Shown here: positions 49,401-61,050 of the stretch, piece by piece | How the letters are laid out: the number at the start of each line of letters is the position of its first letter | Position numbering within the stretch: position 1 is the first letter of the stretch | Source: Pomacea canaliculata | Lineage: Eukaryota; Mollusca; Gastropoda; Architaenioglossa; Ampullariidae | Direction of reading: 5' to 3' | Length of the DNA stretch: 64,000 bases | Assembly (NCBI RefSeq): GCF_003073045.1 | Contig: NC_037598.1 | Coordinates: 13,740,486-13,804,485, forward strand | Translations under genes and position numbers: made by a program | The notes under the pieces: model-generated | Database searches by the model: none | Seen by the model: the letters and a program-made list of their open reading frames with translations, nothing else | What the model was told of the DNA's origin: nothing

Positions 49401-49979
49401 GGTCAGCAGTCGACTGAAGCACTTGCCAACTCAACCACCACTGTTACTCGTCTTACACATCGCCAAGTGGATTACAAGGTATGGTACGCGAGCACGAAGA
49501 ATACCTTATCCTGAAAGTTCATTTTAATTTACTCGCAACAAAATAATTAGGACAAACAATTAGCACGATGCAATTCCAAGAATGCTCATGTATGCTCCAC
49601 CATGTTAAAAGAATATTTTGGTTTAGAGAATTACTTAATAAATTTTTTCCCTGCTTTTAGATCCTACTTAATAAAATATGTTATGATGCCATAAATTCCC
49701 TGTTCTGGAATTAAGATGCAGTGATATACCAAAATATTTAAGAACATGTCCACAGAGTAATCTAGACGAGGTAAATTATGAATTTCATTATATTTTGGTG
49801 TGCTTACTCTTTGTTAACTGTTTCTCGGAAAGCTCAGCTTCCTGTATATTTTGGGTGTCATAAAAATGTATTTCAATTTCACCAGCTGATGAATATTAAA
49901 TTTCAAATGATATACTTATTATTTTAAGCTAATTTATTTGAATTGCATTATCACTGTTTAAGTAAATTCTCTCTCTCTC

Positions 49980-50172
49980 TTTATATATAGCATCATGTAT
50001 TCATTTACATATTTTGCCATAGTTACCATTTGTTGTAGTTTACTCCTCGAAGAGCATATGACCGCTTTGTTGTACATATGAGATTGTCATTGTGGGATGT
50101 ATGTGTTATTTTATATGGCTAAAATGGCCCTTGGCATACAGCCAATAAAAAGGAAAATAAATAAATAATAAT
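49980..50172 (+). repeat. Probable retroposon 3' tail ending in (AAAT)n
   Basis: TGGCCCTTGGCATACAGCCA, then AATAAAAAGGAAAATAAATA and a short (AAT)n. The 'GGCATA-AGCCAATAAA(TAAA)n' ending is a common LINE/SINE terminus. The 5' limit is not visible. Confidence 0.45.
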
Positions 50173-52444
50173 CGCTATTCAGTTGTCTTTACATTCCTTC
50201 CTGTTAAGACGATCTTTATGTATTTTTCTAATAAATTATTGGTAACGATGCTACATATTGGTGGTTTTGACATTCAGTCATAAACTTTTTGACGCTTTGT
50301 GACTTTGATGTTGTAGAAAGAAAAGGGGATATCTAGACAAAGGGTTTGTTGATCGGTTTTCTCTGAATGTGTTCATCTCGTTATGGAACAGATTCCATCG
50401 CACACTACCGCCAGAATGCCATGCACCATTGTCTAGCATTTTTTGTAACTGATATTTTGATAATGAAAGCGTGTTGTTCCTCGTCATCCTATGTGAGAAA
50501 TCATTCTGCTTGAATGACTCGACAACAACAACTAAGAATCAACGGTAGACTGGTAGCTTTGTTGTACAACTTTCACAAAGCTTTGATGTAAGCCGCGAAA
50601 CGAGTGGCAGTGCAGACTTGTATTACTGCCTGCAACGGTGGAAAGGTGAAAAACCCGCGAATTACTTTGGCTCTCAAATGCGTTTTCGCACAATACATGC
50701 GTGTTTTTTCCTTTAGTGTAAACAGTGTGCATGGAATCTGCTCCCACGCCAGAAGAAGTGTGCACCCCAGGGCTGAAATCCCGCACAGACATGCCTCCGG
50801 AAATTTAAGACTAATCCCGTTGCCTGCATAAAGCGCCTTTCACTTCTCTCTCAAGTCTCTTTGCGTCATCGTCGCACTGGGGTCGCGTGCAGAACTCATT
50901 GCTGGCACTGCTTTATATTAAATTTTAAGGTCCCTCGCCTGCTCTTTGTCTGTGTTGAGGTATTCATTCTTCCAAATCTAATCACTGTTGTAATTATAAG
51001 GTAATATTTTAGATTAACCACGTGCTTTTCTGAAAAATTAGTCAGCAATTATCTACAATTCTCGACAAGAGAAGGAAATAGATAAAGTGATTGTGTGTAC
51101 GTGAGGTTAGGACGATTTGGTTGATAACATATCTGATAATATATGTTTATGTGATAATTTGAATGATAATGTAGTTGATGATATCAGTTGGCTACCCCGC
51201 GAAGGTCTCAAAGTGGTGTTGGGGTTGGGGGAAGGTTCGTGCCGATACGTGTCCTGCAGTTATCACGTCGCTGCATTAATTAAGCAGGTAGCCAAGGTGT
51301 GAATTTAAGCGATTAGATCATATCAAAATGACTTCTTTAGCTCTAAATTTATTTCTTAAGTCGTCTGCACTGCTCTCTCTACAACCTGCATGCATACGTA
51401 CACACGTACAAGCAGACAGACGCATGCCAGTACGTACGCTGAGTACTCATTCTCTTAGGTACATTCACTCGTGAGCATTTTCACGATTTGTGGGTTCAAA
51501 CATCTAGCTTGTGATGCCACAAAACAAACAATTTGTGACACCTGCATGCTGTGAGATCACAGCAAGGGAATTATACTATTGTCAAGACCTACAGCAATCA
51601 AGTTTATAAGCATACCCACACAAACTCAATTTCTTTGTTTCTTTTTTCTTCTTTTTTCCTTTTGTTTCCTACACTGTAACCATTCCTTTCCGTTCTCTTA
51701 TGAAAGCACGCGATTCCTATGTCTCGCTTACTCGTTCTTTTATCTACCCTCACCCACCCCTAGTCATGAATACAGGCATAGAAAGTGTTAGCAATAGAGC
51801 TCCGGGCGACTGAAAACAGGTTTGAAAGTCCTGTCTGCTGAAGTGCATTTCTTTACTCGTTTTTCCCCCGCAGGTTTTTCACTTATTAATAGTGTTGTGC
51901 ATACGTATGAGCGTACTTCTTTGTCCCCATCCACACTTTCCAGTTGGAAATGAATAGGACTTGGAAAATAAATATGAAAGCATGTTCTTGATAATAAAAA
52001 CATAATGCAATGATTATTCCCGCTCTCCACGAACTACGAACTCTGCTTACGTAGCATGTTAAAACGGGGTACCCGAAAGTTAAAAATTCTTTTCCGAAGC
52101 TCAAATCGACTTTCTTACAGGCAACGACAGGTTGAGGTTGAACTACGAGGACCTGTTTAGTCGAGCGCGGGGTGTGGGGTAGTGTGTGTGTGTGGTGGTG
52201 GGCGGGTGAAGTGTTGGAGGAGGTGAACACATAATCAAACGAAGGCGAGAAAGTTAATCATTTGTTTAGTCCCTGCCGCACTATGGCGGAGTTCCGTTGG
52301 GTGGACGCGCGACACAACTTTATCACACGCGCGTGGTGGTGGCAGGAGGAGGTAGTCGGGTGGTAGGTGTCGCTCGTGGTTTCGAGGACTGACGCAGCAG
52401 GGAAGGCTTCCGCTCCCCGCAGTTGGTGTCACCTTGGTGGGACG
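50173..52444. other. Intergenic, nothing recognised
   Basis: Only short open frames and low-complexity ACGTACGT-like (51385-51440) and T/C-rich (51630-51700) stretches. No splice-supported exon. Confidence 0.45.
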
Positions 52445-52479
52445 ATGCCTCACTTTCCTCCTACTCCACGCCAGTCAGA
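52262..52479 (+). promoter_or_regulatory. GC-rich candidate promoter and first exon (MPHFPPTPRQS...)
   Basis: A GC-rich island with an ATG at 52445 gives MPHFPPTPRQS plus two bases and then a perfect GTAAGT donor at 52480. The phase-2 end is compatible with the MTFW frame of the exon at 61051 and also with the candidate exon at 56360-56442. An earlier ATG at 52283 opens only 27 codons. Conservation is unknown. Confidence 0.35.
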
Positions 52480-53691
52480 GTAAGTATCAGACGAAAATGA
52501 GATGCACGATGTTACAGCGATGACATGTAAGGTAAGATCTCTTTGGAACCGTTCTTTGGCAAACTGGAGGAAGGGGCTGTAACTCTTACTCTGTGGTGGG
52601 GGAAATGGGAGTTGAGCTCGTCGGTATCTTTCGTCTACCGTAAATTTTATCAAGGAAGATGGTAAGGAAAATGGCTTAATTACCCCATCACTTCGGGAAG
52701 GTTTATGAAGAGGTGCGGAGAGAGCTACTTAGAACAGATGACCGAGATATCAAGTTCTGAATATAAAAATGTCAGATAAAGATATAGAATAAATGTCATG
52801 TTGAAGGGGCAGTCAGTATAAAAGTAGTGGTGGTGGTGATGACGACGACGACGACGATGATCCGTTGAGATCGAGAGATCAGCTTAAACGCAGGACGCGA
52901 ATGTTTGGGTTTCAACGTGTCGGCTCAGCAAGTTTTCCATCTTTCTTCACCCATTCAAGACTATTTACTCGCTTGTCTGTCTCTTCTGATCCGATGAAGA
53001 AGACTGGAATTAGTTCGATAACGTGCAATGAAAATTTATATCCGATTTCTTTCGCGTTCACCTCAATGCGGTGGGAAAATAATAGACAAATATTAATCTT
53101 CACACAAGGGTCTGCCCAGTTCTGATCAGGTCAAATCTGAAGTCGATTGCTGGGTAGACAGCACAACAGTTAAGAAAAGGAGAGAAACTTTTCGTGTTAA
53201 AATATTCATAACCCTTTTGGTAAGCAATACGTGCAATGCTGGGTATGCATTTGTAGGACCTGATTAATTACACAAACTACATACAGTCCTATATAACACA
53301 AGCAGGAAGAAGACTTTTGTAACAAACACAATCATAATTAATTTAAAAAGCAACATAGTCATATTTCAACATTTCATCGAGCTAAATTATTTTAATTAAG
53401 GGCAATGAAAAAGGGTTTCCATGCTTAATTAATGCGGGAAAGATTTAAGCTCTTGGCTAAAGGATTTCGGATATAGAGTTGCATGCCAAGAATGGCGAGT
53501 AGCAAGGTGTCAGCAGGTGAAAAATCACCCACGAATGGAGAACAGCGTGCTAACTAGGGGAGAGTCAATGCTACCCGGCAGAGGGCGGGTACAGTGTGAC
53601 AACGACAGGGTCAAACAATCATCGAGTGGGACAAGTTGATCCTGTCACATAGGTGAAAATGTACTTATACGATGGAAAGGAGCGTGAATGT

Positions 53692-53724
53692 GTGCGTGTG
53701 CGTGCGTACACGTGCGCGCGCGCT
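53692..53724. repeat. (TG)n/(CG)n alternating purine-pyrimidine tract
   Basis: GTGCGTGTGCGTGCG, then ACACGTGCGCGCGCGC, a Z-DNA-prone tract. Confidence 0.8.
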
Positions 53725-53986
53725 TGTTTGTTTGGTCGCAGGTTTAGATATCTATTTTTTGTTGACAGAAATAATTTACCCTCAGGCAATAAGCAGTGAA
53801 AATACAAACATTTGAGAAGAAATTGTTTAACTATGCATGAATTAAATCCCTGCTCACACACACACTGTATTTTTTTTTTCGTTTATCCTTGTCTCCCCTT
53901 TACTCTCTCTCTCACTCTATCTTCACACACATACATATCTCTTTTTTTTCCTCAACATACAGCACTACAGTAACAACGGCTGTAGA

Positions 53987-53989
<3 letters not shown>

Positions 53990-54019
<30 letters not shown>
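53990..54019. repeat. Poly(A) tract of about 30 bases
   Basis: An uninterrupted A run, possibly a retroposon tail or a low-complexity assembly region. Similar shorter runs occur at 2024-2050 and 9750-9773. Confidence 0.9.
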
Positions 54020-54020
<1 letters not shown>

Positions 54021-54710
54021 CCAACCGCGGTGCCCCACTAACTGAAAGATTTAACGAATAAAAGTACGTCACGGAGAACTGTCCTCGGTGAACTTGCTGA
54101 TAACACTGATTGCTTTTAAAAGGAACGAGGCCAGATCAGGTCTCTATCAGAACACTGAGAAATTAATATCTTAATCTGGTTAGCCAGGCACAAGGCAGGC
54201 CCTTGAGACACGCCTGCGTTTTTCAGCCCGCAACTGAGGTAGTAGGGATCAAAAAGAATTATTACAGGAGGAACTATTTTTTCAAACAGGCAAGCGAGCA
54301 ACTGCACACTGGCATTCGAAAAACTCGCATTTACATAAGATCAAACAACTGGGAATAGTAAATAAGGTCTAGGTTAAGCTTGGTGGATATTAACAGTCGT
54401 AGTTCTGTCCCACACTCCCTCTCTGTCTCTCTCTCTGTCTCTCTCTTCTGTCAAAACACTGTATGTAATGTTAGCAACAGTTTTGTTGTCAGCAGAAATT
54501 TAAAGACAACAATTTGAATTTTATTTGAAAGAAAGTATAAGTATTGAATAGCAAGAATGCCAACATTGTTCGCCACTCATGGACATTGACAATATTCCCA
54601 CTGGTAAAGTTTCCCAACCTCGGGTAGGCAAAACCTACAACTTAAACACAATATATTTAATAAATCAAAAAACCAGTGTTATCAAACAGTTCTGTTGACC
54701 TCGGGTTGGT

Positions 54711-54750
54711 TAACAGGTTGGGTAAACATGCTCCATGGATACGAGCTCTG
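54711..54750 (+). repeat. Dispersed repeat shared with 39227-39266
   Basis: TAACAGGTTGGGTAAACATG followed by CTCCATGGATACGAGC. It is the second copy of the repeat in the TSR1 3' flank. The surrounding sequence is not otherwise similar. Confidence 0.6.
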
Positions 54751-55995
54751 TATGCAATACTGGGCAATATGGCCCCAAAGCAAGTGCACACGAAAAAAAC
54801 AGACGTGGTCGCTCTCTCCCGACAGCTCTGGGCCTTGCTGGATCACGTGATCTTGAGTCAGCAGTCCATGAGAAATTTGTGTCTGTGAGGTTAAGAGGTT
54901 GAGATGAGCTTCTGTTACCTCGCTTTATTTGCTAGTATGTCCCGATTTATTTTTACTGGCACCAGCAGACGATGCTGTCTTTTTCCCACGAACCTAACAT
55001 ATCAGTAAGTCAAATTTCGGTTTTTGTTTGGTATTTCACAAGTCTCAGCTGTCCCCTATGTGGTGTGCTCACTGACGTATATCTCTGGACTGCTGTCTGT
55101 TTGCCAAGACCAACTCTTGCAAAGTTGTAGACTGTCAGGTCTCGGAGAACTATTAATCAGCTTGACATCGGGAACCGCGATAAAATTATTTGTCAACAAT
55201 AGATTTTGCAATGATGTTAGTTATTTTTTATTCCTTTCTTTTTTTTAGACAATGTCCTCTATCTCCACTTCCCAAGACTTAGAGCAAATAAACTGAAAAT
55301 ACAAACAGAACATACAAGGTAAGCTTTTGTACCTCCGTCAACACAAAAGTTCACATCGTCTGCTTTTTTTCTTGATGCTGATAATTCAACCGGAAGCGAC
55401 TTCGTACTTTCGCCTCGTTTTGGAAGTTAACACGGGGAAGATTCGCCTGCAAGCGCTCCAGAGATATTCGTTCGTGGTGCGCTGGATTAAGAAACCATGA
55501 CAGTTTTAGGCATGATTAATCGCTGGCAATTACGGAGTGTCGGTAACAGGAAAACGGTCCTACTGTCATCAAGTAGTGCTTGACAGGCGTATCAATCGTT
55601 AACAGTCCAGACGACGGTGTCAAGAACAGAACGACTTCAGGCTGCCTGCTGTACAGAGTTGATTTATTGAGTGAACTCATGCTCCAGTCATAGGTGTAGG
55701 GTACCAATTATTCCTTGAGTATGCCAACTACAACATGTCAAGTGACGAATATCGGAATATTCTAATAGTTTTTTGATCCGCATTCTAATGGAATGGCTGC
55801 CGACGACTATGCGAGCACGACTTAACATTAATGGAGTCCCTATTGTTTGGTTGAGTTTGAAACCGCTAAAAACGCTTTCTAGGCTTAACCAGTGTTAGGA
55901 AACGCACCCCAGATCGTTGATGAAAAATTTGTCGTCGTAGTAAGACTTACAGTGAATACTAAAAAAACTAACGTATTGTTTGTGTCCGTGCGCGC

Positions 55996-56021
55996 GCTTT
56001 ATCCACGCGTCGTTAGCTTCA
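55996..56021 (+). repeat. Short repeat shared with 60911-60936
   Basis: GCTTTATCCACGCGTCGTTA then GCTTCA. The copy at 60911 differs at two positions. Both are preceded by GTGCG-type sequence. Family unknown. Confidence 0.5.
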
Positions 56022-56359
56022 ATAAAACCTCGCCCCTTCTCTACTCTAGGATAACCGAAAAATAAGAAATGCTTGTGTGTGTGTGTTGTGAGTAATGTAG
56101 AGTAACGGGTGGAAACAAGGTGAACAATGTACCTGGATAGACGTACAAGTAATCAATACCACCACTTCGCCGCCCACGGGGGAAGAAATTGTGTCACGTG
56201 ATCGAGATAAGGATGACCCCGCCACCCGGGTCGAGCAGACGACTCATCCAACAAAGCGTTTAGGCTGACACCGGATACCCCACTGCACAAACATAATGCA
56301 CGACATTCCAGGCGGCCTGGTCAGTCAACAACAGAGATTTAATTTTTGTCGATATTCAG

Positions 56360-56442
56360 CAATCAGTTAGTGGGCGCCATGACACCGTCTCTCAGTACAA
56401 GGACCGTCCTTGCCTACCCCTCCTGCCCCAGCCAGCTAAGAG
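56360..56442 (+). other. Candidate internal exon, unassigned
   Basis: 83 nt between TATTCAG and GAG/GTAAAA, open in the frame reading NQLVGAMTPSLSTRTVLAYP. Its entry phase suits the candidate first exon at 52445, but its exit phase gives an immediate stop in the exon at 61051. It therefore needs another exon between, or is spurious. Confidence 0.2.
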
Positions 56443-57114
56443 GTAAAATCTGCAAATGAATCGACCAGAAGTGGGTAAAGATCTTCAATGTTTGTGCGAA
56501 GTTCTCAAAAAGAAATTTAAGATAGTCCGTCAGAGGCAATGCACTTAATGTGAAAGAGAGAAATATGGTGGTTATATATTAAAGTCAGGAGTAGGACGGT
56601 CAGCAAAAATATAACGAGAAAGATAGACAAGGGGTAAGTTGCCGGAGCTATATTTCACGGCCTTAATCAAATTATCTACCTAGATATTTACAATTAGACT
56701 TCATTGAGTTTTCTCTCTTCTGCGTCCATGTGTGTGTGTGTTCATTCATGCGAAACTTTGAATAACCCCGAACAATCTGAGGCTAAAAATCAAGGAAACA
56801 TATTTTCGAACTAGGTGAGCAGAAAAACATGGAAGCAAACCCAGGTAAAGGTGCAGATTACACCCCTATATTGTCAGCCCACCCAGCCAGTTGATATACA
56901 TTTATATATATCATGGACATCGCGTTTGCGTGACTGTACGACAGGGGCCCACTGGAGTGACGACCACTTTTTTTTTTCTTTTGATAATTAAATACATTTC
57001 TAGCCACGCAACTTCGGGTGCCTCTTATCGTTCAACACGCTTGAGAACCAAGCTCGCTTCGTTGATCTCGGGCAGGTATTGTCATGTAATGTCCCCCCTT
57101 TAATCCACACCTTG

Positions 57115-57236
57115 TGTGAGTGTGTGTGAGGGGGACAAATAAATAGCGAGCCGACTGTCAGAGCCAGACACTTGCTTTTCCCACTGCAAGGTGAGGGTTT
57201 CGCAATGTCTGTCTGTCAGAAAACTTTAGACCCAAG
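57115..57236 (+). promoter_or_regulatory. Candidate alternative promoter and first exon (MSVCQKTLDP...)
   Basis: A TATA-like AAATAAATA near 57138 is followed ~60 bp later by ATG at 57205, ten codons, and a perfect CCAAG/GTGAGT donor at 57237. The end phase is the same as the 52445 exon, and would enter the exon at 61051 in the MTFWSRYDP frame. A pyrimidine-rich leader precedes the ATG. Confidence 0.35.
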
Positions 57237-57889
57237 GTGAGTCGGTTATTTTTTTTTTTTAATTTTCTTGGTCGCTTCTGACTTTCTTACAGATCTTTAG
57301 TCAGTTCTTTGTTAAATGACTGGGCGGAGTTTAACACAAGATATTATTTCCCCATACATGTTAAAATGTCTTCCTTTGTACTCGAAATTCAAGCATGCAA
57401 ACATCACCATGCACAGAAAGAGGCATCAACATTTAGAGAAATATTACCTCGTACTGAATTCGATGATTTGATTTTTTTTTGAATATTACTAGAACTTTAA
57501 GCTTAGCTTTTTTTTTAAGGCATGACTCTACCACCTGGACTATTTTCCCAATTATTCTCACTCTTCCAAAGAACCGCTGGTCTTTAACCGCACACACAAG
57601 AGAGTTTTCCGTCAAACTCTACACTTTTTGTCGATCTTTAGAAGGAAAAATCAAATGGTTGTTCATTGACAGCATATTTCCGTGTGACGGGCACTTTAAA
57701 TAGTTAATACCTGATGTCCCCCTCCTCCCGCTCTCACCTTTCACAGTTTGCTAGACGATCCTCTCCCTCCCCACTTTCACACACCAACTGACACCAACAC
57801 TTGTCAGTGGATCACAATAATAAAACTGTCCACACCTTAACCTGTGACACATTTTATAAAACTGCTTAATGATGCGAGGCAGGTATTTG

Positions 57890-58800
57890 GCGATATCATT
57901 TGTGGTGTTGTTGGGACGAATGACTTCTACAACTAGTTATGTTGCTATTATTACTATTAACAGACACAATAATATTAAAATGTTTCACAACTTTTTAGAA
58001 GCTCTTCAGTTTGCCTATAAAAGTGAACTTAGCGTAGAAGACGCTGTTTTAAATGTTTTAAATAGAATTTGTGCAGACATGGAAAAACTGAACACCTGTC
58101 TTCCATTAATTTTTTGAAATTTCTCCAGTGCTCTTAATACTATGCGATGCCACTTGCTTATTCATAAGCTGATTCATATGGATATTGATGCCAAAACTTC
58201 TTTGGGGTTCTAGACTTCAATTTATTTGTATCTCTAGTGATGTTATTTCTGATGTTTTGTTCATAAATATCGGCGCTCCCCAAGTATTTTGTTTTGCATA
58301 CGGGTGAATATAGACCTACAAGTAGTCTTTCCTAAGTTAAACTTGCAGACAACACAATACTTACATGATTTACAAGAGGTTGATCACTTTATTGCATTGG
58401 GATAATAATTATGTAGAGTTGAGTGTAAAGAAAACGAAAGAAAAGATTGCTGATTTTGGAAAAGACATGGGGTTTTCTTTTTTGGTTAAATGGTAATTAG
58501 AGGGGAAGTATAAGAAGAGTGGGGTTGTTGCAAGTATTTAGGTGTAATAAGGTATAATATTTAGATGATCAACTTACTTGGAAAAGCTCATGCAGATAAC
58601 ATTGGTAAGAAAGTGCACAACCACATGTGCTGTCAGAAAAACTCAAGCCTTTTATCGTGCGTTTAAAAATCAAAATATTTTACACTTCTGTTATATGCAC
58701 CACAACTTTCGGTCTGGTGTATTGGGGTGGAAATATTGCAAAGTAAGACAGGCACAAATTGAACAAGAGCATTAAAAAAAAATTGCAGAAGGCAGTGGGG
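57890..58800 (+). mobile_element. Degraded Rex1/Babar-like LINE reverse-transcriptase fossil
   Basis: Plus-strand pieces follow the Rex1/Babar order: FLEALQFAYKSELSVEDAVL (RT start), FSSALNTMRCHLLIHKL, NIGAPQVF (the TGAPQG motif), VKLADNTIL (the FADDT motif), DNNYVELSVKKTKEKIADFG, CKYLGVI and VWCIGVEIL. Stops and frame changes are numerous, so the copy is old and dead. Family by motif memory. Confidence 0.75.
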
Positions 58801-58830
58801 GTTGGGATTGGGGTTGGGGTTGGGAGGGAA
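58797..58830. repeat. Short TTGGGG-type repeat
   Basis: GGGGTTGGGATTGGGGTTGG and one more unit at the end of the LINE fossil. A small G-rich low-complexity tract. Confidence 0.7.
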
Positions 58831-59436
58831 CAGTTTTAGCCGAAGACTCGAACCCACTCCGACAGGAACTTGACATCAGACACACAGACATGAAGTGGTA
58901 GGGTTAGAGTTCCTAGAGATAGAACCACACGTTCTTTGCACTCATTCCGGGTGCAGTCCAAATATTTAATGGACTCATGGAGAGGACACGTACATGAATG
59001 CAGGTGGCCATACTCCTTGCTCCCATTCAGACTGTCCTGTTTGTAGACTTTGTACTTCATGTCACACTCATCGCCATGTTGTTATAGATTGAGTGACAAT
59101 ATGAAGGCACACAGACTTTTAATACTTGTGAGAGTGAATATAACTGCCAGGCATAAATGATTGCAAATGGAAGAACTAGAATGTAAACATTTTTGTGTTT
59201 TTTTTTTCAGCCTGTTTGAGGTATTTTTAAAAATAATTTTGTTATGCTATTGTTGACAGACATAGCAATTTGCTGGAAAGGATTCAGAAAGATGCTTTGC
59301 ATTTGTATTGTAACTATTACTGCTGAAAGGCGTAGCAGTGATACAATTATTTAATGATTCAATTCCTTATTATTTTCATATACATATATAAATAAAAACT
59401 CAAAGCATGAATCATGAAAAGCGATTTGCGTGGCGA

Positions 59437-59473
59437 AGAAATTGTGGTGGTGGTGGTGGTGATGATGATGATG
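59437..59473. repeat. (GGT)n then (GAT)n microsatellite
   Basis: TGGTGGTGGTGGTGGTGATG, then GATGATG. Perfect trinucleotide units. They create a spurious poly-Gly/Asp frame. Confidence 0.9.
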
Positions 59474-59695
59474 CATGGCACATTAAACCATTCCGACAGA
59501 GTCCTGCTCTGTATGACCTCTTCGCGAAGTGCTTTTTGAAAAACACACAGGCAAGCGTTTTGCTGATTGCAATGAAAAAATTGAAAAACATCCACGGTTG
59601 GTTGGCTCAGGCCGTCAGGTTCGTGTCAGCCGAAAAGATCAATTGCTCTTGAAAAGCTGGTAGACGGGTATTGACATCGGATATCGAAGGGTACT

Positions 59696-59945
59696 TCAGA
59701 AGGATTGGCGCTCGGCAATGAGAACGGCGGATCCCGCTATCATGATGAGACTCAAGCTGTACTCGTATGTAAGGCGAACAAAGTCTGTCACAGCCCGGAT
59801 GAAGCCAACGATGCGTGAAACAATGCAAAGCAGACACAACATAGCATTGAAGGCGAGTAGTTCAGGAATAGTTTCAGTCGAGTGGAAACAAGTCTGTGAA
59901 CAGCATGTCAGAAAGATGAGACCGCTGCTGGAGTGAAGAATGTTG
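59696..59945 (-). CDS. Possible 3'-terminal exon of a multi-pass membrane protein, or its relic
   Basis: The minus-strand open frame ending TGA at 59696-59698 has coding-like codon third positions and three hydrophobic stretches: SGLIFLTCC, LLAFNAMLCLLCIVSRIVGF, and SLSLIMIAGSAVLIA. An acceptor-like CTCCAGCAG precedes it near 59935. No partner exon upstream was found and I recognise no family. It could be a real terminal exon, a decayed gene, or chance. Confidence 0.3.
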
Positions 59946-60116
59946 GAAACACGATGCCAGACCCGTTTGCGAATGACTGCCCTGACATTTATCACTGGTT
60001 ACAGCTATACAAAGGTTAGGTGAGGCCTCTTGGGTCTCTGTCAGCTAGACGATGAACATTGAGATCACAGACTTTCAGCCCTGACTACTTAAGATATTGT
60101 GAAAAAAAAATTATTT

Positions 60117-60190
60117 ATTGCGCAGCTGGTATCGATCCTTGTCTCTCCCATTCGAGAGGTGTAATCAGCCAAGTGGAACTGTTTGTATGT
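60117..60190 (-). repeat. tRNA-like remnant
   Basis: The minus strand carries GGATCGATACC (B-box-like) preceded by a CTC/GAG stem-like stretch and TTGGCTGATTACACC (A-box-like). It is followed by an A/T tail. Probably a decayed tRNA-derived SINE. Confidence 0.3.
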
Positions 60191-60910
60191 GACAGTAAGT
60201 GCAAAAAAACAGACAGCATGTCAGACAACAAACTTTTAAAAAAGGAGAAAAAAATGAAAAGAGAAGAAAAAGAGGATAAAGACAAAAGGAATAAAAAAAA
60301 AGCATAAATAGAAAGAAAATTAAAGAAAGCATTTTAACTGCTTTATTTAATTGTTTAATTGCCTCGATTTGATTTTGGAGAACACTACAAATTACTAACG
60401 ACTGAAACTAGAAAGAAACGCTGAAAACACGGAGAGTTGGACGAAAACATCGATCGTTCGAAAGGAGAAAAGCTTTCTGCAAAGAACCTTCACCATTCTT
60501 TCTGGCCATTATTTCTACTCGCAGGGTGGAACAAATCAGATTATACGGGTAGGGCGACAGACATGGCTGAAGCCTCGTTTGCACAAACATGTTTTATGAA
60601 ATCATGAATAAATAAGACTAAGTGTGGTGTGGGAGAATCTGAAAGGAGCGAACAAAAAAGGGGATTGGCGAGAAGACTGAGGTTATTCTTTTTGCCGCCG
60701 TAAGCAGTCAGTCAATATTTTATCCTCGGGAAAAGTTCGGAAAGCAGGCACACGCAAAGAGAATTCATTGTTAGAGAAATAAAGAGAATGTTATGGAGTG
60801 CATATGTTGTTAGACATTTAAGTGCAATTTTCATGCACGGGGTGTCTTTTTGTAAGGTAGTCCGATTGTTCAACTTTTTGTTCTCAGTTCATCCTCAGTT
60901 TGTGCGTACT

Positions 60911-60936
60911 TTGCTTTATCCACGCTTCATTAGCTT
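60911..60936 (+). repeat. Short repeat shared with 55996-56021
   Basis: GCTTTATCCACGCTTCATTA then GCTTCA. Confidence 0.5.
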
Positions 60937-61050
60937 CACCCATCCTCTCCTTCCAGATAGATGATGAATAGCATGGATATAGGACATTTTTGTCTGGTAC
61001 TCCTACATGTCATGTGATCTCGCAGTAACTAATTTTATTTTCGGTTTCAG

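Noticed and set aside
52283-52366. MAEFRWVDARHN... as a coding start
   Set aside because: The frame stops after 27 codons without a donor in phase.
55249-55318. Coding exon between a TTTTTTAG acceptor and a GTAAGC donor
   Set aside because: The frame from the nearest candidate first exon stops inside it and no family match exists. At most it is a noncoding exon.
58797-58830. Interstitial telomere repeat
   Set aside because: The unit is TTGGGG-like and only about five units long; animal telomeres are TTAGGG. It is low complexity.
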